Source: Candidatus Heimdallarchaeota archaeon
GTDB taxonomy: Archaea; Asgardarchaeota; Heimdallarchaeia; JABLTI01
Direction of reading: 5' to 3'
DNA length: 8,055 nt
NCBI GenBank assembly: GCA_019894765.1
Contig: JAGXNT010000017.1
Span: forward strand, 1-8,055
The notes beneath the pieces were generated by a model. That model did not search any database. It saw only the letters and a list, made by a program, of their open reading frames with translations, and was not told the origin of the DNA. Of this stretch, positions 1 to 5,526 are shown piece by piece (positions within the stretch are counted from its first letter, which is position 1; every line of letters starts with the position of its first letter). The translations under genes and the position numbers were made by a program.

Positions 1-10
1 ACAGAAGAAA

Positions 11-1960
11 GTGGATTCCGTTAAAATGGCTGCAATTAAGATCCCTCAAGAGGTTCAAGATATTTTTCCGTATGAAAAAATTCGTCCCATACAAGACAAG
101 CTTATTTTAACAACTTACACTTCCTTGAAATCAGGAAAAAACGTGATAATTGAAGGTGCTAATGGTCTAGGTAAAACAGTAGCTGCCTTAACTGCATGTA
201 TACCTATTGCTCGGGAAAAAAACTTGCAAATAATCCATGTTTGCAGAACCAATAAACAAGCAGATCGTGTAATCACAGAACTCAAAGAAATAGCGAAAGT
301 TACTACTGTTAGTGGAGTTTCAATGCGTGGGAGAAGAGAAATGTGTCCTCATCCACTTGTTCAGAAACATGCTGATGATGCAGTAACTGCTTCTGTTTTG
401 TGTGGACAATTAAAAAAACTGAGAAAATGCGATTACCATAATAGGATGAGTGAAACACTACCTCATATGAGAAATGCATTAAAAGTGTTGAAAACTGTTC
501 CATCTACGAGCACAGAAATACATGAGCTCTGTGAAGAAAGCAGAATTTGTTCATATGAACTTATACAGAAACTACTCGAGGAAGTAGATGTTGTTGCAGC
601 AAGTTATCAATACATCTTCAATCCAAATATCCGAGATACTTTTCTGAAAAGAATATCTCGAGGTATGGATGAAATACTTCTCATAGTTGATGAGTGTCAC
701 AATATCATTGATACATCTATTGATATTTCCAGTGATCAATTAAGTATTTATTCTGTTCGTCAAGCATTGAAAGAAATAAAAACTTTCAACAGACATGAGT
801 TTTTGCGATTAATTCGATTTCTATCAACAGAATTAGAAGCAAACCAACTAAGATCTGAAGTTGAGAAAAAAATAGATGCAAAAGACTTGTTGTACAGGAT
901 GTCAAAAGAAGTAGGAGAAACTATTGACCAGGATTATGCTGATAAGCTAATAACTGCAGGAATGAAAATTCAAAATGAAAATTTAGCGAAAGATAGAGCT
1001 CCTCGATCATATGTCTATAGGATTGGTAGATTTTTAAGAAAATTAATTACTACAAAAAATCGTCAAGATTTCTTACATTTAATTTCCAGTTATCGGACAC
1101 GTGGAGAAGGATGGGGGTCAAGGTTCGAAGTTATTGCTTTAGACGCTCGTTTCACAACAAAACGAGTCTTCGAATATGTTCATAATAGTGTTCATATTTC
1201 AGGAACAATTGACCCAATCGATGCTTATTCTAAAATTGTTGGAATGGATAAATTACCTTTAACTACTGAAATTCTAGATTCACCCTATAGTGAACATAAT
1301 GTTCAGGGATACATTATCAATCAACTAAGTACGAAATTAGCTGATAGGACACCAGAAAATTATGATAAAATGTGTGAGGTAATAGCAGAAGCTGCAAATA
1401 ATACTCCGGCAAACACTGGTGTTTTTGCTGCATCATATATTGTCCTTAAAGGATTATTGGATGCTGGCATTCAACACTATATTAACAAGCCATTTTTCTA
1501 TGAAACAACAAAAATGACTTCCTCCGCAAATGATCGAATGGTCAATGAATTTAAGGGATTAGCTGATAAAGGAGGAGCTGTTCTGATGGGAGTACTTGGG
1601 GGTCGAAGCTCAGAAGGTGCTGATTTTCCTGGTGCTCAAATGAATACTTGTGTGATTGTCGGTATTCCTTATGCTAGACCAACAACAAGAATAGAATCAC
1701 AAATAGCTTATCTTGATGAACAATTTCACAAGAAAGGAAGAGAATATGGATATACCATTCCCGCAATTCGCAGAGCAGCTCAAGCTGCTGGAAGACCAAT
1801 TCGCTCGATAAATGATCGTGGGTTAATTATCTTCTTGGATCATCGCTTTAGTCAACCGTATACTTCGAGATTCTTACCCACTTGGTTGAAACAAAACACT
1901 CGAACACTAGATTATGAACACGGAAGAATTGCAGCAATAGCTGAAGATTTCTTTGGCTAA
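11..1960 (+). CDS. xpd: XPD/Rad3-family 5'-3' DNA helicase with an Fe-S cluster
   Basis: Superfamily 2 ATP-dependent DNA helicase of the XPD/Rad3/DinG group, which unwinds 5' to 3' in repair. Visible in order: Walker A GANGLGKT (49-56); four probable [4Fe-4S] ligands C112, C131, C140 and C180 in the spacing of XPD; motif II DECH (227-230, instead of the usual DEAH); motif III SGT (397-399); motif V GRSSEGADFPG (531-541); motif VI QAAGRPIRS (591-599), followed by FLDHRF, typical of XPD ends. The stretch between C180 and SGT should hold the Arch domain. The 649-residue length fits archaeal XPD. The start is uncertain: GTG at 11 is open back to the window edge, while ATG at 26 would begin MAAIKIPQ, a natural distance before the FPYEKIRPIQ Q-motif-like segment. 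The gene ends in tandem stops TAA TAG. It converges on priS with 6 nt between stops. The family is certain; the repair role is taken from the family. Confidence 0.93.
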   Translation: MDSVKMAAIKIPQEVQDIFPYEKIRPIQDKLILTTYTSLKSGKNVIIEGANGLGKTVAALTACIPIAREKNLQIIHVCRTNKQADRVITELKEIAKVTTVSGVSMRGRREMCPHPLVQKHADDAVTASVLCGQLKKLRKCDYHNRMSETLPHMRNALKVLKTVPSTSTEIHELCEESRICSYELIQKLLEEVDVVAASYQYIFNPNIRDTFLKRISRGMDEILLIVDECHNIIDTSIDISSDQLSIYSVRQALKEIKTFNRHEFLRLIRFLSTELEANQLRSEVEKKIDAKDLLYRMSKEVGETIDQDYADKLITAGMKIQNENLAKDRAPRSYVYRIGRFLRKLITTKNRQDFLHLISSYRTRGEGWGSRFEVIALDARFTTKRVFEYVHNSVHISGTIDPIDAYSKIVGMDKLPLTTEILDSPYSEHNVQGYIINQLSTKLADRTPENYDKMCEVIAEAANNTPANTGVFAASYIVLKGLLDAGIQHYINKPFFYETTKMTSSANDRMVNEFKGLADKGGAVLMGVLGGRSSEGADFPGAQMNTCVIVGIPYARPTTRIESQIAYLDEQFHKKGREYGYTIPAIRRAAQAAGRPIRSINDRGLIIFLDHRFSQPYTSRFLPTWLKQNTRTLDYEHGRIAAIAEDFFG

Positions 1961-1966
1961 TAGAAG

Positions 1967-2971
1967 TTAAGATAGCAATTCCCAAATTGTTGGAGAATTT
2001 TCCGGAAAGAATTTGTGGATTTTCTTGATGTCCACTCGACAACATATTCTACCATTCGTATCTTGAACGCTTCCAGGGATCTTTAGAATACGCCTAATAT
2101 CAATCGAGACTTTACGATCTATACGAGGATATCTATGCTGGATTATTCGTGTAAATATAGCATCTCTGTCTTGCTTTCTTTCCAAGATGATGTCATATGT
2201 TTTGCTAAAAGGTTGTGAACCTCTCTCTAAGTTATATCTGAGTTTTGTTATTTGGTCCTTTGTAAAATTAAAAGGCTCTGCTTTTAATTCCTTATCGTTT
2301 GCATGTGCGAAGAATGCTTTCGCTATCATTTCAAGGATTCTATCTCTTAATGGTATGACATGCTTGAGATCCTTTTCTACAGCTTGAGTTCGCTTCTCGT
2401 CTTTTATGATAGTTAAATAATTGATGATACTATTTCTTTGCTCTTGAGAAAGAATGCCGGCCCCTTTATCTTGAACCCAGCCATGAAAACCTCTTCTACC
2501 AGAGAAAACCCAAACAATTTTCTTGTAACCAAAATCCTCTTTCAGAGTCTTATCTAGAAAAGCAGCTGCGTCCTGAACTAAAGACCAGCAAATAATGCAA
2601 TACTGTTCTTTTCCTTGACAACCACAACTCCTAACTAAATCATAATCATTCAAATCTAAATCAAAGCAAAATTCTCGGGAAACCCACTTGATTCTCTGAA
2701 TGGTATTGTTTTTCGTTGGAGGGGTTTCATAAACTGCTCCCACATAGCTTCTTCTAATAGGATTCGTTGTTAGGAATTTAATTAAATCATCTGATGACTT
2801 AAAGGAAGTATTTCTTACAAAATTTCCATCCTCAAGCAGGAAAGCAAATTCTCTTTTGTAGAAAGTAGTTAACCCAATAATGGAAATCAGTTCAGCTGGA
2901 TCAAAGACTTCTTTATAATATTGTTGTGCAAGTTTTGTTGGAACCTTTATCGTTTCGATTTCCGGAGTCAT
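1967..2971 (-). CDS. priS: DNA primase small (catalytic) subunit PriS, eukaryote-like
   Basis: Catalytic subunit of the archaeo-eukaryotic primase, which makes the primers that start DNA synthesis. Visible: the metal-binding pair D104/D106 in FDLDLND; a zinc knuckle C116, C118, C125, C128; the nucleotide-binding SGRRGFHGW (157-165); a probable third catalytic Asp, D285, in RIDRKVSID; and the conserved LKIPGSV segment (296-302). The 334 residues are full length. The neighbourhood of the zinc knuckle and the LKEDFGYKK...SGRRG stretch resemble eukaryotic PRIM1 as I remember it (LKEDFGFKH, SGRRGVHCW), more than common archaeal forms. The ATG at 2971 has an SD-like GGTGA (minus strand, 2980-2976) 4 nt before it. 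The gene follows priL by 12 nt, so the two are almost certainly co-transcribed from the promoter upstream of priL. Confidence 0.96.
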   Translation of the reverse strand: MTPEIETIKVPTKLAQQYYKEVFDPAELISIIGLTTFYKREFAFLLEDGNFVRNTSFKSSDDLIKFLTTNPIRRSYVGAVYETPPTKNNTIQRIKWVSREFCFDLDLNDYDLVRSCGCQGKEQYCIICWSLVQDAAAFLDKTLKEDFGYKKIVWVFSGRRGFHGWVQDKGAGILSQEQRNSIINYLTIIKDEKRTQAVEKDLKHVIPLRDRILEMIAKAFFAHANDKELKAEPFNFTKDQITKLRYNLERGSQPFSKTYDIILERKQDRDAIFTRIIQHRYPRIDRKVSIDIRRILKIPGSVQDTNGRICCRVDIKKIHKFFPENSPTIWELLS

Positions 2972-2983
2972 GATTTCACCTTC

Positions 2984-4282
2984 TCAATCTGATTTCGGTT
3001 TTTCCTTTTCATCTTCCTTTTTCACTATATTGAGCGCTCTCGCAGCATATCTCAAATAATTAATTGGATGACTTATTGGATTTGCTTTCCATCTGTACCT
3101 CAGCTGGAACATTAAAGCACAAGCTTCCCCTGGTTTTTTGTCTACAACTTTTCTAGATAATTCCCTCATCAAATCTTCTTGTAGTTTTGAAGGATTCTTG
3201 ATTTCTTTTCGAAGATTTTCATCAATAGTCGCTACAGATTGATGTAGAAAAGTACAAAATCCGCTATCCTGTATACTTGCGCATTTATGAGCACTATAAT
3301 CAGTTCTCCCACCTTCTAACCCATACATGTATCTGATTTGGTAACCAGGCGGTCCGTTTGCAAATTGTTCATATGTCATCCCTACATTGTCTACTGCTTT
3401 TTCGTACCAGAAAAGTAGTTGCTCGTCTACTGACATACCAATATTTTTCAAGAATAAACCTAGTTGTAATCGTTCTTCATGACTGATGTGACCTTGACTC
3501 ATAACTTCATTATAGAGGTCCATCATGCACTGAGGAAAAACGCTTTGTCTTGAAAAAAACTTGTATCCTCCCCATTCAATTTTCCCGGAGGAAACACTCA
3601 TCGAGTGAATAATTTTTGATAATTCTTCTTTAAGCTCCTTTATCGGTTCGCTAACAGAGCTACGAACAATACGATCCAGACTTTCTTTTGATTCCCTAAT
3701 CCGTAATCTCAATAATGTCTCAAAGGTTGATTTAAGACTGCTAGCGAAATCATCAATAAGAGCTATTACCCAGCCATTAACAAGAAGTGCAGCACGATTG
3801 CTAATCATTTTTGGCACACAAGTAAAACGAACAGCCATTGATCCACTTCTTCGAGCTTTCATCTTGAATTCTTTGAATGGTTGTTTCTCAATATCGAATC
3901 TAGACCAAACATCTCTCGGGGCTATTACATTATCCTCCCCAAAAAGGTATTTCGCTACTTCTACTTTTATCTCTGTGGTCTTGGCTTTTCGCAATCTCCA
4001 ATCAAATAAATCACCCTCTTGCTCAATTAACCAGCCTTGAACCCTGGGATCTTCCGCTGCGACTAATCTTAATAAGCCGTGTCCTGCAAATTCCTCATAG
4101 ATTTCTCTCTCGTAATTAGCTCTGTTCACGTCTTCCCCTGGGTACCATTCTTTCTTTTGAACGAATTTGTTAATTCTCTCTCGAGCAATTTTCGGCCATT
4201 CTTCCATATCGATTTGGAAATACTCTTGTGGGATAGAAACTTCGCTTATTCTCTTTATGATAACCCAATCAGGAGCGCTCAA
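2984..4282 (-). CDS. priL: DNA primase large subunit PriL, [4Fe-4S] protein
   Basis: Regulatory subunit of primase; it binds PriS and helps initiate and hand off the primer. The C-terminal iron-sulfur domain is clear: C252 (FPQCM), C334 (HKC), C343 (GFC) and C388 (GEAC) are the four expected cluster ligands. The PRIM2/PriL signature spans 313-331 (IRYMYGLEGGRTDYS core), and HPINYL follows at 405-410. The N-terminal 1-240 is the helical PriS-binding part. There is a charged Lys/Glu tail (421-432). At 432 residues it is on the long side for archaeal PriL. The start is TTG at 4282, supported by AGAGGA 8 nt upstream. An ATG at 4287 is out of frame and stops after two codons, and the next in-frame ATG (residue 26) would remove conserved-looking N-terminal sequence. 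It is the first gene of the primase operon and diverges from the ferredoxin gene. Confidence 0.95.
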   Translation of the reverse strand: MSAPDWVIIKRISEVSIPQEYFQIDMEEWPKIARERINKFVQKKEWYPGEDVNRANYEREIYEEFAGHGLLRLVAAEDPRVQGWLIEQEGDLFDWRLRKAKTTEIKVEVAKYLFGEDNVIAPRDVWSRFDIEKQPFKEFKMKARRSGSMAVRFTCVPKMISNRAALLVNGWVIALIDDFASSLKSTFETLLRLRIRESKESLDRIVRSSVSEPIKELKEELSKIIHSMSVSSGKIEWGGYKFFSRQSVFPQCMMDLYNEVMSQGHISHEERLQLGLFLKNIGMSVDEQLLFWYEKAVDNVGMTYEQFANGPPGYQIRYMYGLEGGRTDYSAHKCASIQDSGFCTFLHQSVATIDENLRKEIKNPSKLQEDLMRELSRKVVDKKPGEACALMFQLRYRWKANPISHPINYLRYAARALNIVKKEDEKEKPKSD

Positions 4283-4296
4283 ACCATTTATCCTCT
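4280..4296 (-). promoter_or_regulatory. SD and TTG start of priL
   Basis: On the minus strand AGAGGA (4296-4291) lies 8 nt before TTG (4282-4280). This decides the start, because the nearby ATG (4287-4285) opens only a two-codon frame (ATG GTT TGA). Whether that minimal frame is ever translated cannot be told from the sequence. Confidence 0.6.
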
Positions 4297-4317
4297 ACAA
4301 GCATTAAGAAAAAAGTC

Positions 4318-4325
4318 TATAATAA
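4318..4325 (-). promoter_or_regulatory. Candidate TATA box for priL-priS
   Basis: Minus-strand TTATTATA resembles an archaeal box A. With the usual spacing of about 26 nt to the transcription start, RNA would begin near 4295-4299, at or just before the SD of priL. The leader would be very short, as is common in archaea. The call rests only on sequence resemblance and spacing. Confidence 0.35.
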
Positions 4326-4326
4326 G

Positions 4327-4361
4327 TTAGCTGTGTTTCTTTTTTAACATTAGCTGTATTT
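4327..4361. repeat. 12-bp direct repeat between divergent promoters, possible operator
   Basis: TTAGCTGTGTTT (4327-4338) and TTAGCTGTATTT (4350-4361) match at 11 of 12 positions and start 23 bp apart, close to two helical turns. They lie exactly between the candidate TATA boxes of priL (4318-4325) and the ferredoxin gene (4370-4377). A protein binding both copies on one DNA face could control both directions. The regulator is unknown. In AT-rich DNA some repetition is expected by chance, but the AGCTGT core is not simply A/T. Confidence 0.45.
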
Positions 4362-4369
4362 TCGAATGA

Positions 4370-4377
4370 TTTATTAT
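4370..4377 (+). promoter_or_regulatory. Candidate TATA box for the ferredoxin gene
   Basis: TTTATTAT, preceded by the purine-containing CGAATGA (possible BRE), is centred about 26 nt before position 4400. Transcription would begin around 4400, just at the GGTG (4400-4403) that serves as SD for the ATG at 4411. The geometry is consistent with an archaeal promoter. There is no further support. Confidence 0.35.
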
Positions 4378-4410
4378 CTAATCATTCTCTTTTACTTATG
4401 GTGTTAATAT

Positions 4411-4584
4411 ATGCCCGTAGAAATCAATGAAGATCTTTGTGGATTGTGTCTTGGTTGTGCTACTATTTGTCCTGAATCCTTGTATTATTTTGAGAAAGAA
4501 CGATTAAGGATAGCTGATGGATGCACTGATTGCGGAAACTGCATTGAATGTTGTCCAGTCAAGGCAATAACTGAAATCGAATGA
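4411..4584 (+). CDS. Small 2[4Fe-4S] ferredoxin
   Basis: A 57-residue low-potential electron carrier of the bacterial-type (clostridial) ferredoxin family. Two complete cluster motifs are present: C10-x2-C13-x2-C16-x3-C20-P and C38-x2-C41-x2-C44-x3-C48-P, with an extra Cys at 47. As usual, the last Cys of one motif would complete the other cluster. There are no additional domains, no signal peptide and no membrane segment, so it should be a soluble cytoplasmic donor. The start is fixed: an in-frame TAA lies at 4405-4407, and GGTG (4400-4403) sits 7 nt before the ATG. It diverges from priL and is followed by a 118-nt gap before sepF. Its partner is not shown by the sequence; geranylgeranyl reductase, encoded about 2 kb downstream, is a reasonable candidate because such reductases are known to use ferredoxin. 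Confidence 0.93.
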   Translation: MPVEINEDLCGLCLGCATICPESLYYFEKERLRIADGCTDCGNCIECCPVKAITEIE

Positions 4585-4652
4585 ATAAATGAGATTATTT
4601 CTTTTCCTATATTAAGAATGTATTTTCCTTGTATCATGACGATATTCTTTGC

Positions 4653-4660
4653 CTTTTAAT
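4653..4660 (+). promoter_or_regulatory. Weak candidate TATA box for sepF
   Basis: CTTTTAAT in the 118-nt gap between the ferredoxin gene and sepF would place an RNA start around 4682-4685, just ahead of the GGAGG at 4690. A second A/T-rich run, CCTATATTAAG (4606-4616), is an alternative. The gap suggests sepF has its own promoter, but read-through from the ferredoxin gene is equally possible. Confidence 0.2.
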
Positions 4661-4689
4661 GCTTGAAGCAACAATGTTACGTTGTAATT

Positions 4690-4705
4690 GGAGGATTTGG
4701 CATTG
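4690..4705 (+). promoter_or_regulatory. SD and TTG start of sepF
   Basis: GGAGG (4690-4694) is a strong SD. Three in-frame TTG codons are near: 4688 (upstream of and overlapping the SD), 4697 (2 nt after it) and 4703 (8 nt after it). Only 4703 has normal spacing, giving a protein that starts MALFRRK. Confidence 0.65.
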
Positions 4706-5074
4706 GCCCTATTCAGAAGAAAACAAAAAGATAATTTCAGGTTAGAGGGTAATCAAAAAGAAGTTGTCACCTTAACACTAAGAGGATTACAAGACGTTGA
4801 TATGGTTTGTGAAACCGTAAATAAAGGTAATGTAGTTATTCTTGGTGTGAGAGACCTTGCTAAATTAGACATGATACGCTTAAAACGAACCGTGCAACAA
4901 TTGAAATCACATGTAAGAACATTTGGTGGAGACATCTTAGCATTAGGTAAAGAATTTGTAGTAATTGTCCCAGCAAACATGAAACTCTCTTTCATAAAGA
5001 AAATGCTTGAAGATTCAGACTTGGATGATGATATTAGTCCACCTCAACCTCCAACAGAGGTAGGCATTATATGA
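4703..5074 (+). CDS. sepF: Archaeal SepF, FtsZ membrane anchor for cell division
   Basis: SepF (DUF552 family) links FtsZ filaments to the membrane at the archaeal division site. From the TTG at 4703 the product has 123 residues. The N-terminus MALFRRKQK is a short hydrophobic-basic stretch that may act as the membrane-targeting segment; it is shorter than the amphipathic helix usually described. The SepF fold spans about 20-92: VVTLTLRGLQDVD strand and helix start, GNVVILGV (42-49), a helix with KRTVQQLKSHV (61-71), the family signature GGDI (75-78), then the strand EFVVIVP (84-90). A tail of 103-123 is acidic and then proline-rich (PPQPP), an addition beyond the core. The stop overlaps the next start as ATGA. 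No ftsZ is in the window. An upstream TTG at 4688 would add five residues but lacks an SD. Confidence 0.88.
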   Translation: MALFRRKQKDNFRLEGNQKEVVTLTLRGLQDVDMVCETVNKGNVVILGVRDLAKLDMIRLKRTVQQLKSHVRTFGGDILALGKEFVVIVPANMKLSFIKKMLEDSDLDDDISPPQPPTEVGII

Positions 5075-5481
5075 ATTCAATCATAGCTAATCGTATCAAT
5101 AATCTTGTAGCAAATGATCCTGCTAAAATTGCTATACTACATCTTTTAGCAGATGGCAAATGGCATACTCGTTTCGAGGTGGAGTCAGCAGCAAGGAATC
5201 AAAGATCTATCATTGGATTAGTGGGTATTTGTGTTATTATTAAAACACTGCAAGAAGCAGATTCAGAACTTCTTGAGGAATATGATAATGACTCTGGAAG
5301 ATTTTATCGCTTAAACCAACAAAGAACTGTTTTAGTGAGGAAGATCGTAGAATATCACGTGAAAAACTCTGAACAAGGAACTACCTCATCAGCTGTTGAG
5401 TTTAAACGATTTAAGGATCGATTGCGTTCTCAAAGAAAATCCGATCAAGCAATTGATGATGATCTGAAACAATTTCTGTAG
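5071..5481 (+). CDS. Winged helix-turn-helix protein coupled to sepF
   Basis: A 136-residue soluble protein, probably DNA-binding. The pattern of a winged helix is visible: helix 1 around 17-28 (PAKIAILHLLADG), the W31-H32-T33 turn that commonly precedes helix 2, helices about 34-65, then a wing with YDNDSGRFYRLN (71-82) where RFYRL is the typical returning strand. A helix about 84-98 follows, and a basic, polar C-terminal tail (109-136, rich in Arg, Lys and Asp) that looks partly disordered. I do not recognise a named family. The ATG at 5071 lies in the ATGA overlap with sepF and has GAGGT (5057-5061) 9 nt upstream, so the two are translationally coupled. A regulator of division genes, or of its own operon, is a fair inference. 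It is not the ribbon-helix-helix CdrS type known from haloarchaea. Confidence 0.8.
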   Translation: MNSIIANRINNLVANDPAKIAILHLLADGKWHTRFEVESAARNQRSIIGLVGICVIIKTLQEADSELLEEYDNDSGRFYRLNQQRTVLVRKIVEYHVKNSEQGTTSSAVEFKRFKDRLRSQRKSDQAIDDDLKQFL

Positions 5482-5497
5482 GTGAACAGAAAAAATC

Positions 5498-5525
5498 CCC
5501 TACATTTGTAGGGTTTCTTTCTTTC
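5498..5525. terminator. Bidirectional terminator hairpin between convergent operons
   Basis: CCCTAC (5498-5503) and GTAGGG (5508-5513) form a perfect 6-bp stem with loop ATTT. On the plus strand it is followed by a T-rich run of TTTC units (5514-5528). On the minus strand it is followed by a run of six T (complement of A5490-A5495). It lies 16 nt after the wHTH stop and 13 nt before the end of the M23 gene, so it can serve both. Archaeal termination depends mainly on the T-runs, so the hairpin may be secondary. Confidence 0.6.
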
Positions 5526-5526
5526 T

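Noticed and set aside
309..503. Minus-strand open frame of 64 codons inside the helicase gene
   Set aside because: It lies wholly antisense to the XPD Fe-S region, has no SD and shows no recognisable protein pattern.
11..1960. Reading the helicase as bacterial-type DinG with an exonuclease domain
   Set aside because: No N-terminal exonuclease motifs are present; the four-cysteine spacing, length and ending match archaeal XPD better.
1848..2045. Minus-strand open frame of 65 codons spanning the helicase and priS ends
   Set aside because: It overlaps both real genes, which are far better supported; its composition is that of a shadow frame.
2187..2387. Plus-strand open frame within priS
   Set aside because: Antisense to conserved priS coding sequence, with no SD and no motif.
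3798..4040. Plus-strand frame of 80 codons within priL
   Set aside because: Shadow of priL with no initiation signal.
4285..4287. ATG just upstream as the start of priL
   Set aside because: It is in another frame and meets TGA after two codons; the TTG at 4282 has the properly spaced SD.
4079..4330. Plus-strand frame of 83 codons crossing the priL start into the control region
   Set aside because: It is mostly antisense to priL, and its end runs through the candidate priL promoter; no family resemblance.
4753..4995. Minus-strand frame of 80 codons within sepF
   Set aside because: Antisense to the conserved SepF core.
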